From NCBI GenBank assembly GCA_025766275.1, contig JAFKAC010000043.1:186001-250000 (forward strand): 64,000 nucleotides of DNA. The letters run 5' to 3'. Below, in pieces: positions 22,590 through 33,711 of this stretch. The notes beneath the pieces are model-generated. The model saw only the letters and a program-made list of their open reading frames with translations, was not told where the DNA came from and ran no database searches. Both the position numbers and the translations under genes were made by a program. The stretch is from Lactarius indigo (Eukaryota > Basidiomycota > Agaricomycetes > Russulales > Russulaceae). Positions within the stretch are counted from its first letter, which is position 1, and every line of letters begins with the position of its first letter.

Positions 22590-24891
22590 TTACTGCGTTT
22601 GCTTGACCCGCTCTGTAGGCCGTGTTGAACGCCCTGAGCGCCGAGTCTCAGGCTGTGCATTTATGGTGGGGTTGCTGACTTTCTGACGCTTGGGGGGACG
22701 AGTATCGGCAGCTGTGTCGGGAACTGGTCTATGAGTGGTAGATGCCTCGGCAGCTTGATCCGCCCTTGAGCTTCCTGTTGTAGAGTGGCGTTGTGTGATA
22801 ATGCGAGGGCGAGGGCGAGTGTGAGGGGGTGCAGCGTTGGGTGGGTGCGGAGATGGATCTCGATCTCCCTGTCCCAGCTCCTCACACACCTCGGCACCAT
22901 TTCCATGCCTTTGGCTGCTGGTGCTGTGGTGAGGGTGAGGCTTAAGGTGCGGAAAAAGATGGTAAGCATCTCCCATCAACACAAGGAGCTTACTTACATC
23001 GCTTGGACCCCCAGCGCTGTCTTCTTGGCCATTACCGTCAGCCCCCTCTTTGGTTAGAGCATTTCCATCTCCAGGGGTTTCTTCATCATTTCCTTGTGCC
23101 TGACGCCCCCAGACATCTCTCATCTTGAAACGGAATGGGATCTCGCCGGCAGCTTGCCTTTGCGTCCAGTGTTTGAGCAATGCGTTGACATCCTCTTGGC
23201 GAATGTGATGGTACTGAGTGAGCGTAACACCGGCCGGCAGGTACTTGGAAAGGATGAAGTCACCTGGGGTCTCTTTCAGTCTGGCCCATGGGATTCTGCC
23301 CTTTCCCCCGCCCACGGCAATCTCTGATAAGTTCATAAGTGATAGGTCTACTACAAGCTGTAGCTCACTTACTGTACGTCTCGCCCATGAACCTGCCGAT
23401 GAGGTACTTCCTGTACATGAGACCCTCGCGTTCGATGGCTTCCCATCTCGGCAGCATGGGATACCCATTCTTGTCTATCACCAGCTTGATAATTGGCGTT
23501 GCATCCTTCCCTTTTCCCTCCTCTTCGCTGTCATCGCTAGCATGGACTCCTATAAAGGTGCCGCATTAGCACACTTCCCTTGAAGCAAAATAGACTCCCA
23601 CCAAAGGACTCGGCAGTCCATCTTGAGAAGTCCTCGACCATTGGGTCCCTCTGCCAGTCTTTGTGTCGCGATTTGAAGGACGTTCCACCCAATTCGTTAT
23701 TGATGTCATGGCTAGGTAATAGGTCGCTAGATTGTAAGTAGATAGAATTTGATACTCACAACATGATCGCCGGTTCGCCATCACTGTCGCAGTAGCCTGC
23801 TAATATGGCAACCCGTACACCATATTGGCGGTACATGGACTCAGAAAAATCTCGCATGGTGTTGATACCATGTTTCCCAAACATCCTTGATAGGACTTAG
23901 TTACTTCCCACACGATAGAGTGCTTGGCATGCACGTACCGCTGCTGCTGCCGAGGGGGAGCCTGTTGCTCTGTCCATTTCTTCGCCTCCGCTCTGTACTT
24001 CACCCGTGTATGTTCATCTAATCTCTGGCTGATCACCTTGATGGACTTTTTGTAGCAACCAAGGTAGGCTGCTGATCCCCGCTTCGACCCAGACATTTCG
24101 AGAGCCATCTTGTCAAGTTCCTTTCGGTGAACATCAACCAAAATGTCGTGATATGTCCATTTTCTGTGACGAAACTGGCATCGTCTTCGCTCCCGTCGGC
24201 ACCTGTTATAAAGGAATCGGCGTACAAACTACGAAATATGAGAGCGGTGCAACATTGTTGAGGCTAAAGCAAACGTACCATTTCTACGCCATCTCTATTG
24301 AAGCCCACGCCTTGTCGCCAACTTTTCTTGATGCTGTCAACGGAAACTTGGATGATTTTGGACCGAGAATCTGGGTCGGCAGCTCGGAATGCAGCAACAT
24401 GCCTCTGCAATATGTCGGTTTGTTCATCTGTTAGTTCAATACTCTGGCTTGAGTGTGAAGCAATGTCAATGGAGGGCGTCTGTGTAAACAACAAGTGTAC
24501 CCACCTCGCTTGACCCATACTATCACTTTCTTCGTTTCCGGGAGCTACACCCTCTTGAGTGACCATGTCTAGATCGCCAGGTGCGATCGAATCCCTGTCC
24601 AAGGTCACATTTTAGCAGTCATACATTAGACCAGAATACACACCTCTCATTTTCTGTGCTACCTCCCTCCTCATCATCGGTAGGAACGCCCCTTCGAGCG
24701 ATGACATGTAAATCACCAGAGATGATTGACACCCTATCGAAAGATAAATCTGAGCAGTTAGACTGCAGGCAAAAATTGTAGTCGCTGTCATCAGGGTCTT
24801 CAGAGTCTGAAGACTCAATGCCTGGCCCTTTGCGCTCAACCTCTTTGGTAGGCTTGGTAGGCTTTTTCATTTGTTTGCTGGTGTTCGGCAT
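22590..24891 (-). CDS. hypothetical Agaricomycete multi-exon protein (cargo gene c)
   Basis: Unknown function. Minus-strand model: exons 24891-24644, 24594-24279, 24174-23939, 23885-23760, 23711-23602, 23549-23373 and 23323-22590, with phases that close to 648 aa. The last exon probably contains another in-frame 57-nt intron (GTAAGT...TTAAG), giving 629 aa. Features: acidic/Lys-rich N-terminus with SSDSEDPDDSD; a central helical part (KWTYHDILVDVHRKEL, MSGSKRGSAAYLGCYKKS, HDINNELGGTSFKSRHKDW); a segment GRFMGETY followed by GGGKGRIPWARLKE; a region with FILSKYLPAGVTL; and a basic, disordered C-terminus with PPKRQKV (possible nuclear signal). The arrangement resembles proteins I associate with repetitive Agaricomycete loci, from memory only. 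The third exon uses a 104-nt intron, the least certain junction. Confidence 0.65.
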
Positions 24892-25075
24892 CGGGAAGGT
24901 AGGTTTTTCAAGAGGGATAGACTTAAGGTCTAAAGGTTCGGCAGCTTTAAGGCATTATATCACGTACCAACTTGTGCTCGGCAGCGTGGGATTGTTTATC
25001 GGGAGCTCAACTCCCACGGAATCCACATGTATCGGCAGCTAATCATCTTCATTCAAGTCCCTTGACGCTGAGGAA
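24892..25075. promoter_or_regulatory. divergent region between gene c and the dioxygenase gene
   Basis: 184 bp between divergent starts; it holds three TCGGCAGC words (about 24939, 24980 and 25032). A promoter role is inferred from position only. Confidence 0.35.
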
Positions 25076-26370
25076 ATGCAGGCTTTCCAGCTCCCTCAGA
25101 CGTGCACACTCTCCCCCCTGAGTCTGTCCCATCTCTGTGCCGAATACCTCCGTGCTCAGTTCCAATACAAGTTAAACCAGTGCTCCTCTCAGCCAATCAG
25201 CGTTGCTAAGGCACCACGAGCTCCCTTGATGCTGCCGGTGCCTCTAATTTCAGAGCTGGATCGAATTGCACTCACTCTGGTGGATGCATTCATGAACCGT
25301 GGTTAGTGACACAGACTGGGCACTCAGACATATATCCTGAGACAATCCAAGCAGTGCAGATAAACTGGGATATTACACGTTATGCAGATAAGCTCCCAAT
25401 GAAGCCAAACAATCCAGGAACCCAGGTGTCCAAGCAGAAAGAGGCCAGCCTGAAGAGGCAATATCCTCCGCTGGAGGGTACGGCAGCTGCCCTTACCATT
25501 TCAAGGCCCTGCATTGTCATTGACAACCAAGGAATGATATTGGCATGGCATCTTCCTGGAATCTTGAATGATTCTCGGCAGGTAAGTTTACTCACCTTGT
25601 CCGATCACCGCATCAAATATAATGTATTTTAGGGTGAAATGATGGCAGCAACAGAGAAGCTACATTTTTTGTTGAGCAAGCGTCAAAGTAGCACATCTTG
25701 GCGTGTTGATCCAGAAATATTTCCTTCAGGGCTAGAGGGCCTTCAGGGGGTGATCAACATATCACCTGCATGGTTCCAACAAGGACATGAGGTGAATTTT
25801 CTCTACCAGTAATGTTTTATCATTCAGCAGCTGATTTCAATTGAGATGGTACAACCACACCCCCAGGTCGGTGCGGCTTTGAGAAAGCCAGCTGTCTTGG
25901 ACTGGCTAGATTGCATCACTCAATCCAATTCAATATTGAGTGCAATCCTGGCTGTCATTCATCCGGAGCTTTATAATGCCGGTCAGGATACCTTCAAACG
26001 GCTAAGAGAATGTGCCGAGATCCAGCCACAGGATGTCCTCCGTCAATGGACATCCGTTTTCAACGGCGTCTCTGTCATTTGTAATCGCCTCACGCTGCCA
26101 CATCAGGACGGAAATTCCAGGAAACAATGGTATGATTTGCTGGCGTCTGTTGGGCGCTACCGAAATTGCAATTTGAGGCTGCCGGGAATTGGACTCTCGC
26201 TGGAGTATGGTCCTGGTTCAGTAGTTGGCCTGTTAGGGGGGACGCTGGAGCATGAAGTGCACAATTTTGAAGGAGAAAGAGTATGCTACGCATACTTCAT
26301 GAGGGATAGAGTACATGAGTGGGCAGGGGTTCCAGGGAATTCTTGGATGAACATAGCCCACTATCAGTAA
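25076..26370 (+). CDS. TET/JBP-like 2-oxoglutarate/Fe(II) dioxygenase (cargo gene d)
   Basis: Likely oxidises 5-methylcytosine or another modified pyrimidine in DNA, using Fe(II) and 2-oxoglutarate in the nucleus. Model: exons 25076-25301, 25352-25581, 25633-25791 and 25831-26370; introns 50, 51 and 39 nt; phases close to 384 aa. The catalytic core lies in the last exon: HxD in TLPHQDGN (His about 296, Asp about 298), a distal His in GGTLEHEV (about 346) and a downstream Arg in GERVCYAYFMRD (about 355) that would bind 2-oxoglutarate. Upstream blocks CIVIDNQGMILAWHLPG and INISPAWFQQGHE fit the fungal TET/JBP group. Family membership is by motif recall, not search. The gene lies just upstream of the transposase, as known for KDZ-linked TET/JBP genes. 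The first intron acceptor could be 3 nt further on. Confidence 0.82.
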
Positions 26371-27632
26371 CATAGCGACTGTCAAAGCTTTCTCCTATAT
26401 ATCTTTTCTTGACTTAGCAAGGCCAGAATTCGATACCACTAGCAATGGGAATCAGTGTAATAGGGCATGGCTATTATGGTATATCTATGATTTCGGCAGC
26501 TCACTGTCGGTGCAAGGTTTCACAAATACAAAGAAATATTGTTATTTTTGCAGCAGCTCACCAAACGTCTTGAACAGAAATGGTGATCCATAGTAAATTA
26601 CAATCCCTCTCTATGAAAAATCTCTCTCAGCTCCCTCTCCTGAGCTGCCAGACAACACTCTATTTGGGGCATTACCAATGACATCTCATTCATTGGCTAG
26701 CTACTAACATCAGACCTGGGTGATGCTATGATATAGGGAAGATGTAGTTTCTGGATCTTCCTCCTTAACAGATACCCTTATCGCTGCAGGATCTGAGCTC
26801 TACACTGCTAGGAAACTACATCAGCATATTTGGGCATACCCCCCATGGCGGATCCATGGCTTCGGTAGCTCGTTTGTTAGTACGATATTTTGCAGATACA
26901 ACATTATATTGTTTTTCGGTAGATCAGTAAATGTCTCTGGAGCGATAATTCCTGGTAATTGTCCCTCAGCCAAGTCAAACTGTTTGCCATCTTAATGGGG
27001 TGTACTCATGTCACACTCCTAGAGACCATACTATCGAGCCTTGTCTCAATCACAAGAGAAATATCTTGTTTTTTGTCAAGACAGACGGCATCTGTGTTAT
27101 CTCTGTGTTATATTGCCGAGGCTGCCGAGATGGTAATATGGTCTAGTACACTTTCGGTAGCTACCAATCAACCAAATGGTAGAAACCCTAAAATAATGAC
27201 AGACACCGCTGCCAGGTACCTTGAGAAGGCACACTTTTGCATAAACAGAACTGTTGACCCCAAATTTGTGCTTCACAGTTGAGGATGAACGAAGCAACAT
27301 GCTATCAAAGGGTATCTCATGTCATATACAATAGATAAAATATGTGCTACATGAGAGAACAGCCTGAAGTGGTTTAAGTAGTTGCCGATAGTAGTGTAAG
27401 TGACCACAGGTCCAGTCCAGTCCAGTTTAACAGCACAAAGTGGTTTGATTGGCTGCCAAACCTGGTTTATCTAAGCTACCGACAGTAGCGTGAGTGACCA
27501 CAGGTCAAGTCCGGACCGCAAAATCCACAGACGCAATACCCAGCCAGCCAAAGCTGCCGACAGGTTAATTGGAGGCGCTGCTTCTTCAGGGACATATACT
27601 GCAACACACGACACATCCATTCTTAGTTTCCC
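26371..27632. other. noncoding region between dioxygenase and transposase genes
   Basis: About 1.26 kb without a supported gene. At 27363-27513 there is a diverged direct duplication (blocks of about 75 bp sharing GTGAGTGACCACAGGTC and AAGTGGTTT). Several TCGGCAGC/GCTGCCGA words occur (26493, 27123, 27552). The promoter of the transposase gene should lie in the 3' part. Confidence 0.5.
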
Positions 27633-30600
27633 ATGGCACGCAAGGGTGTGAAGGCATCCAAATTCCTCCACAGAAAGTCTAAGGCTAAGGTGATTGAGTG
27701 GGTGTCCCGAGAAGGCTCCCGAGGAACCAGAAATATCCCGGTAGAAGTAGGCACCTCAACAAATCTGCCGACACCAAGACAAGATGCTGGCAGAATGGAG
27801 ATAGACAACCATGGGGCAATATTGGATGAAACCGACCCTGCGTCCATGGATGTTGATGAGACAATCTGGATAGAGGAGCCATTCATGCCTGAACAGACGA
27901 GAGTGGGTTTGCATCCATGCCCTTCTCCAATAGTATTTTACATGTTCTCCCAGTCCCAGCACATATACATGGAAGAATTTATTCCTAGGATTGGCCCCTA
28001 CTTGCGTTGCCTCCTCAACTCTGAGGGTGTCCCAGCTATGACAATGTGCCAGGGCTGCATGTCTGCCCCATTTGAGTGGAGATGTACCGACTGCTTCCCT
28101 GCTCTGGTGCTCTGCAAGGAGTGCTGCCGAAAATCACATAACCGGCTTCCGTTCCACAGGGTTCAGAAGTGGACAGGGAAATACTTCATGCCGTCGTGGT
28201 TGCGGGAGGTTGGGATATGCTTGCGTCTTGGGCACTCTGGGGATTTGTGCCCAATTCAAAGTGTGCGTTGCCAACCCTTTTATTTTTTAAATCTCATTCC
28301 AAAAAATACAGTCACAGAGGTGCTATGATGCCGACGAAGACTGCCAGGTCGGTAGCCACAGAGAGTATCATGCAGCTGCCGACCTTGGCTTCGACAGTCC
28401 AAAACCTGGGCGTCATGATAAAGAGGGAAATCAAATAATAACTGTCATTGATAGGTCTGGAATCCACGAGATTGGCGTCAGCTGGTGCTTCTGCCCTGAA
28501 GCTCCCGAGCACGACATGCAGTTGATGATGGCAGGGCTCTTTCCAGCCACATTTCGCAACCCAAAGACAGCATTTACCTTCCGGGTGCTAGAAGACTTCC
28601 ATTTGGACAATCTTGAATGCAAGACGACTCCAAGCCAATTTTTCAGTCGCCTAAGGAGACTCACAAATGATGAGTTTCCAAATTCAGTGCCGGTAAGAGA
28701 ACTTAGCACATCTGCCGATAGCAGACTAATCGGCAGCTTTAGGACCGATATCGGGAGCTGCTGAGGGTCTCCCGGCAGTGGAGAGTACTCATTTCCCGGA
28801 AGAGATTCGGTTTCGGGTATGGGGAGAATGAAGAACAGAAGCCGGGATCAACAGCTATATTCTGTGCTTTGTGTGCACAACCTGGAATCAACCTCCCCGA
28901 GGATTGGAGAGAGTTTGAAAATAGGTGTGTCAATAGTCTTCGGTACCTAGTAACTGCCGACATATTACTTTAGCAAAACCCTTTTCATGCGGGGCTTCAT
29001 GATGGATGGGAACTTCCAGGCAGAGCACATGAAGATGAGGAATCCCGAGAATGACATTCCACTCTCTGAAGGTACAGGATTCATGGTCAGTCAAAAGTCA
29101 TATGAATTGCACCTGAAATCGGCAGTTGAGAGGCGGCAGGTAAGCACTATCTCTGGTATTTCGGCAGGGGAGGGTTGACACTTGAGCAGAGATCGACATG
29201 CCATGACCACCGTGCAGTAAATAATGTAAACAAGCACGGCGGACACCTTGAATCGACTGGAATTGGTGCCACTGCGTGCATTCATGGGGCTTTTGTGCCC
29301 GATTCTGTTGTTGACTTTCAAAAGGGAGAAGCGTGAGTTCTTATATCTATCTGCATACAATGAGTGAAAATCAACCCTCCAAAAGCCAGAAGAATATGGA
29401 CTATTCCATATTCAAGGCCCTAAACTTCAATATGGAGGGGATAGAGGCCGCCCTCATCTGCTATGATGTCATGTGTCAATGGAGTGTTCATATGAAGGAG
29501 AGGGTTATCGGCAGCAACTATCTCAAACTTCCTGACGGCCTGGAGCTCAGGTTGGGCATTGGTCTTTTTCATATCCATGGGCATCAAGATACCTGCCTAG
29601 CTAGGTATTCGCCCAGCTTCATCAAAGGAGGCCGACAAATAGATGGCGAGACCATCGAAACACTTTGGGCTCCACTCAATGAGATCTCCAGAAGTACGAG
29701 GGGGATGTCAACATCGCATCGCAGGGAGGTCATAGATGACCATATGAATGACTCAAATTGGAAGAAGCTTATTGACCTAGGCAAGTTCCCTCCTACAGAT
29801 ACCACATCAGTGCTTACGTGGGTTGGGTAGTCAATGCTGTGTCTAGACGCTACCGAAAGGCACTTTCGGGAGCCACAATCAGCACGGCAGCATTTGAGTC
29901 CATAAATGTATTGGCAAGTACGGAGAGTGTTGAGGCTTGGAGCGCTGAAGAGGAGTATGCACAAAGGGAGCGAGGTCATGACGTCAAAGTCATGGACATC
30001 TATGACATCAAGAGGAAACAATGTGGGTACAATTACTCTATGATATGTTTGCCTGACATCAGGTTTCAGTCCCATCGCGTGCAGAGATACTTCTTGAATT
30101 GACACAGAAGGAGACTGAGGGCTCTAGCCATAAGGGACATGCTGTATGGCTTAGCAGTGGATTGAAGATTCAGGAGTCACAGTAGGATTCTCGGCACCTT
30201 CTCCAGTGAGACATCTGATCGTGATTTCACAAAAAACATAGGTTATCCCTTCAAGCACTGGTGAGGAAGATTGGATCCCATCCAACACCAGATCAACAGA
30301 GGGATATTACCTTGAAGCGTGCCCGACTCCAAGAAAGAGTTGACGCATTCCAAAAGCAGGCAGCTAACATTCTTCAAGACCCCCACGACAGCGGAGATGA
30401 CTACTGGGACAATGCCCCAAGAAGAGAAACCTATATTGGTGTAGAATTTGATGGCACTGATGAAGGAGAAGACGATGAGGATTGCACTTCATCTGCCGAA
30501 GAACATGATCAAATGGAGTTTCCAGGAAATTGCTCTACCAATGGCAGTGTGGATGCAGAGTATATCTCGTTGCATCTTCCTTCACATCTTGGACGTGACT

Positions 30601-31376
30601 GGTGTGATGGAAATTCTGCCGAAGCCCTGGCGAAGGCAGAAATACATCTACGGGAGGGACAACTGAACGATTCCCTACATCACATTCGCATCTCCCTAGG
30701 CCACAAATCTTATCTGTTCAGACAGGATGTTCGTCCGGCACGTACACAAAGACTCAAAACACGCGCTTGGGCAGAAGTACATGCTGCCGAGTCAACAGTT
30801 CAGCATCATGCCCGGGTGTATATTCGTGCCCGGCAGGCAATGGTAAACCTTGGAGCCGGCACCTCTCTCCTTGATCGATACAAAGTCTTGAGGCGCCAGG
30901 ACTTGAGTGTCAAGACAAGTGTAATTGCCCCTCATGTACGTGGCCAGCGGAATAAATCATTGCCCTGGTTTTGGACAATGGACATTCAGAGAGATGCCGA
31001 CATTGGGGAATGGATGGAAGACTGTGCGTAGCTCTCTGTTCACACACACTCAAACAATATAACGCTCTATACAGTCTACCGAGTACATTGGCTTCGGGCA
31101 AAAGCTCAAAAGATGCGATGGATAGAAGAACTTCAGTGTCTTCAAGTTGAGATGGAGTCCGCTGTCAGGTTTTTTAGGCATCAAGAGCAATTTTGGCAAG
31201 CAAAGCAGGAGCTCCTTGAGCCCCAGTCACAGTCAGGGCATGCTGCGTGGGCAGCCAAACAGAGTGCAATGTGGTGCTCGATGGCTATTCAGGCAGAGTC
31301 CAGGTTTACTGCTTTACTCAGGAGTAATCCGCCTCCTGAGTTTGCTAAAGTTCTACGGCTGCAACCAAGTAGATGA
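27633..31376 (+). CDS. KDZ-family transposase with CxC2 cysteine cluster, intact (cargo gene e)
   Basis: The likely transposase of the element. Ten exons (27633-28262, 28312-28692, 28743-28924, 28974-29139, 29190-29332, 29386-29780, 29831-30022, 30070-30181, 30242-31023, 31075-31376) with introns of 47-60 nt join in phase to 1094 aa without a stop. One intron (29781-29830) has a GC donor. N-terminal CxC2 cluster: Cys 139, 142, 151, 154, 161, 164 then His 169 and 175 (CQGCMSAPFEWRCTDC... LPFHR). Candidate catalytic acids: Asp about 409 (MMDGNFQAEH), Asp about 528 (YDVMCQW) and Glu about 589 (RQIDGETIETLW). The C-terminus has the KDZ helical region (LREGQ, HHIRISLG, YRVHWLRAKAQ). Start ATG 27633 gives a short basic N-terminus. 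KDZ assignment is by recalled family patterns. Confidence 0.88.
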
Positions 31377-31874
31377 GTTTAATAACTTTCGCATAGCGCT
31401 GCCGATTAGCTATCGGTAGTCAGTGGGAGCTTAAAACTACAATTCCTTTAGAAATAAATCTGTTTCATTCCCTCATTTACAATTAGGCCTGCTATATAGT
31501 CTCCAACGGAAAGTCAGAGTTATCTCTATAAAGGGAAACAGATTGGATGTTTTGCTTCACTGCAGCTAGCCATGGGTCACCGGTAGGTGTTTGTGGCTTG
31601 GGCTGCCGGTGGAGGGTCTCTGCTAACGACATTCTATTAGCACATAGCTGGCGGGAGGGCTGCCGATATATGGGCTTGTGACAGGCATGTGCCACAGGCA
31701 TTTCCTCACACAAGCAACAGAAACTTCAAATGGAGATGTCTCGGAGTCATGTGCATGATGCAGCATGGGCGTATACTCACTTAAGATCATCAGCACTCAT
31801 CGGCAGCTCCCGAAGGCAGCTTCTTAAGCATAGAGATTCCATTCCATTTGCGCATCAATTCACATCCGCATACC
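31377..31874. other. intergenic region with a doubtful minus-strand frame
   Basis: About 500 bp. A 73-codon minus-strand frame (31713-31492, starting MCEEMPVAH) exists, but I see no partner exons or known motif. Several GCTGCCG words are present (31399, 31604, 31660, 31802). Confidence 0.35.
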
Positions 31875-32552
31875 ATGTCCACTGAAATCGGCACCTCCAT
31901 ACTAGACGCTGCACTCGCCTACATTGGCCAGAGAATATCCATTATCCTTCTCAAACCTGCCGATATTGACAAAAACTATATCGGCAGCTTACACAAGGAA
32001 GTGGTAAGCATTACTCAATGTGCTAGGAATATCTTTTCACCAGAAATTGGACTTAGCTTGCTGCTGTATGGATTATTGGCCTTCTGTCGTCTAGCGGCAG
32101 CTCCCCTCAAGTGCCAGAGTCGGTCAGGATTGCCTTTCGTGGGTTTTCAGACATTAGGAACCCAGGGTCCTATATGGCTCCCGAAGCAAACCAGCAGCTA
32201 GAGGGAATGTTCCAGGCAGCTGGCATTCCTCAATTAAATTTTACAGAGTGGTGGAAATTTGAAGGGGAGACAATGAAAGAACCATTCGATGTCCGTGAGG
32301 AGGTAGTAGTGGGGTTGCTGCGTGCTCTAGAGATGGTATGTACCTCGTTTCATTTACTGATCCTCAAATTAACCAGTGCTGTAGCAGGAAGCTAGCACGC
32401 AACTTCGCGCTAGAATAGTAGGGAAATTCAAAGAAGCACAGGAACTGGTCAAGGAAATTGAGAACCAGGTTAATTCCCTTTACGATACGATCTCCAATGG
32501 TTTTGAGAGTCTTGAGGGAGAGGCCTCTCGTTTGGAAGAAAACATGGGTTAA
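31875..32552 (+). CDS. hypothetical small coiled-coil protein (cargo gene f)
   Basis: Unknown function. Model: exons 31875-32003, 32057-32335 and 32385-32552; introns 53 and 49 nt (GTAAGC/TTAG, GTATGT/GTAG); all phase 0, giving 191 aa. The second exon has SVRIAFRGFSDIRNPGSYM and a Trp-rich bit (FTEWWKFEG); the third is predicted coiled coil (KFKEAQELVKEIENQVNSLY). It follows the transposase by about 500 bp on the same strand and is convergent with gene h, only 35 bp between stops. A structural or oligomerisation role is possible but not shown. Confidence 0.65.
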
Positions 32553-32587
32553 TGAGAATTATATTTCTATGTCTTCGTGAAAATCAA

Positions 32588-32965
32588 CTACAGTTTTCCA
32601 TCCCCCCCTGCTAAGACATCTACCAAAACCATCTCATTTTCCAAATCACTCAAAAGGTCTTCCAATTTTTCTTTCCTTATCACCTTCCACTTTTTCAGGA
32701 AGCCAGCATTAGACCTGGCTTTTGAAAGCCATTCCGCAGAAACACCCTTTGGAGGGTCCTGTGTTGTGTTAGCTTCGGCAGATCAGATGACATTCCAAAT
32801 CACCTTATCTATGAGCTTTTGAATCACAGGTTGTAAGAGCACCACATTTTTTGGGACCTCACTAAAACCTCCGTTGGAGGGCCCTGTCATTTCCCTCTGA
32901 TGTCGACCTGCATCAGAATCTGTTTCACTGAGGAATGAAACACCCTTCCAGAATTCAGAGCGCAT
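32588..32965 (-). CDS. hypothetical small helical protein (cargo gene h)
   Basis: Unknown function. The minus frame looks broken by a TGA near 32785, but a 45-nt intron (GTGATT...GCTAAC...CACAG, 32803-32759) removes it and keeps phase. Exons 32965-32804 and 32758-32588 give 110 aa, starting MRSEFWKGVSF. The second exon (WLSKARSNAGFLKKWKVIR, KLEDLLSDLENEM) is charged and helical. Upstream exons cannot be excluded. Convergent with gene f. Confidence 0.5.
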
Positions 32966-33116
32966 CTACAGGCATTGGTTTAGTGCCCTGGTTAGGCATT
33001 AGTTTGATCCACACACTGCCTCCTTAAAGTTGTTCTCCTCTAACTCAGAGACATGCTTTTGTATCTCTGAATCGTTTCCCTGCATGGTAGATGGAAGCAT
33101 GTTTCAGCGACACAAT

Positions 33117-33560
33117 CAGGTGCTGCCGATAAGCTCGCAGTGACCCAATAAGTTTCTGCCGATAAACTTACAATGGCCCAATCAGGTGCCGCCGATAAGC
33201 TCGCGGTGGCCTATCAGTTGCTGCCCATAAACCTGTTGCTGCTGATCAAGTTGCAGTGGCCCAATCAAGTGCTACCGATAAAATTACAATGGCCCAATCA
33301 GGTGCTGCCGATAAACTTGCACCAGCCTAATTAGGTGATGCCGATAAACTTTGCGGTAGCCCAATAGCCCAATCAGGTGCCGCCGATAAGCTCACGGCAG
33401 CCTAATCAGATAATGGCCATAAGCTTGCCATGGCCCAATCAGCAACTTTTGATATATTTGGAATGGTCCAGTCAGGTGCTACCGATAAGCTTGTAGCAGC
33501 CTACCCGGTGATGCAATAAACTCATAGCTGCCCAATCAGACGCTGCTAGGAGAAATGCTG
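33117..33560. repeat. 33-bp minisatellite around TGCCGATAA
   Basis: Degenerate tandem units of about 33 bp centred on GCTGCCGATAAACTT and GGCCCAATCAGG (for example GCCGAT at 33125, 33158 and 33191), roughly 12-13 copies. It lies between two cargo genes and shares the TGCCGA and GGCCCA words with the flanking satellites. Confidence 0.85.
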
Positions 33561-33711
33561 TGATGGCCTGTATTATATACCCACACTAGCTGCCGACAGA
33601 ACCCGAACGCTCTGATAGGACAGTTGACAATATATCTGCATGGGCCATGATTACAGACCTGCATATGCGCTCTGTACTGCCTCCCCCTGGATCTACTACC
33701 AGCTCTATTCC

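Noticed and set aside
29760..29835. Apparent frameshift in the KDZ transposase
   Set aside because: A GC-AG intron of normal length explains it better.
31492..31713. 73-codon minus-strand gene
   Set aside because: No partner exon, motif or consistent splice site; listed only as a doubtful frame.
32783..32965. Apparent nonsense codon in minus-strand gene h
   Set aside because: A 45-nt intron with branch-like GCTAAC and CACAG acceptor removes it and keeps phase, so I treat the gene as intact.
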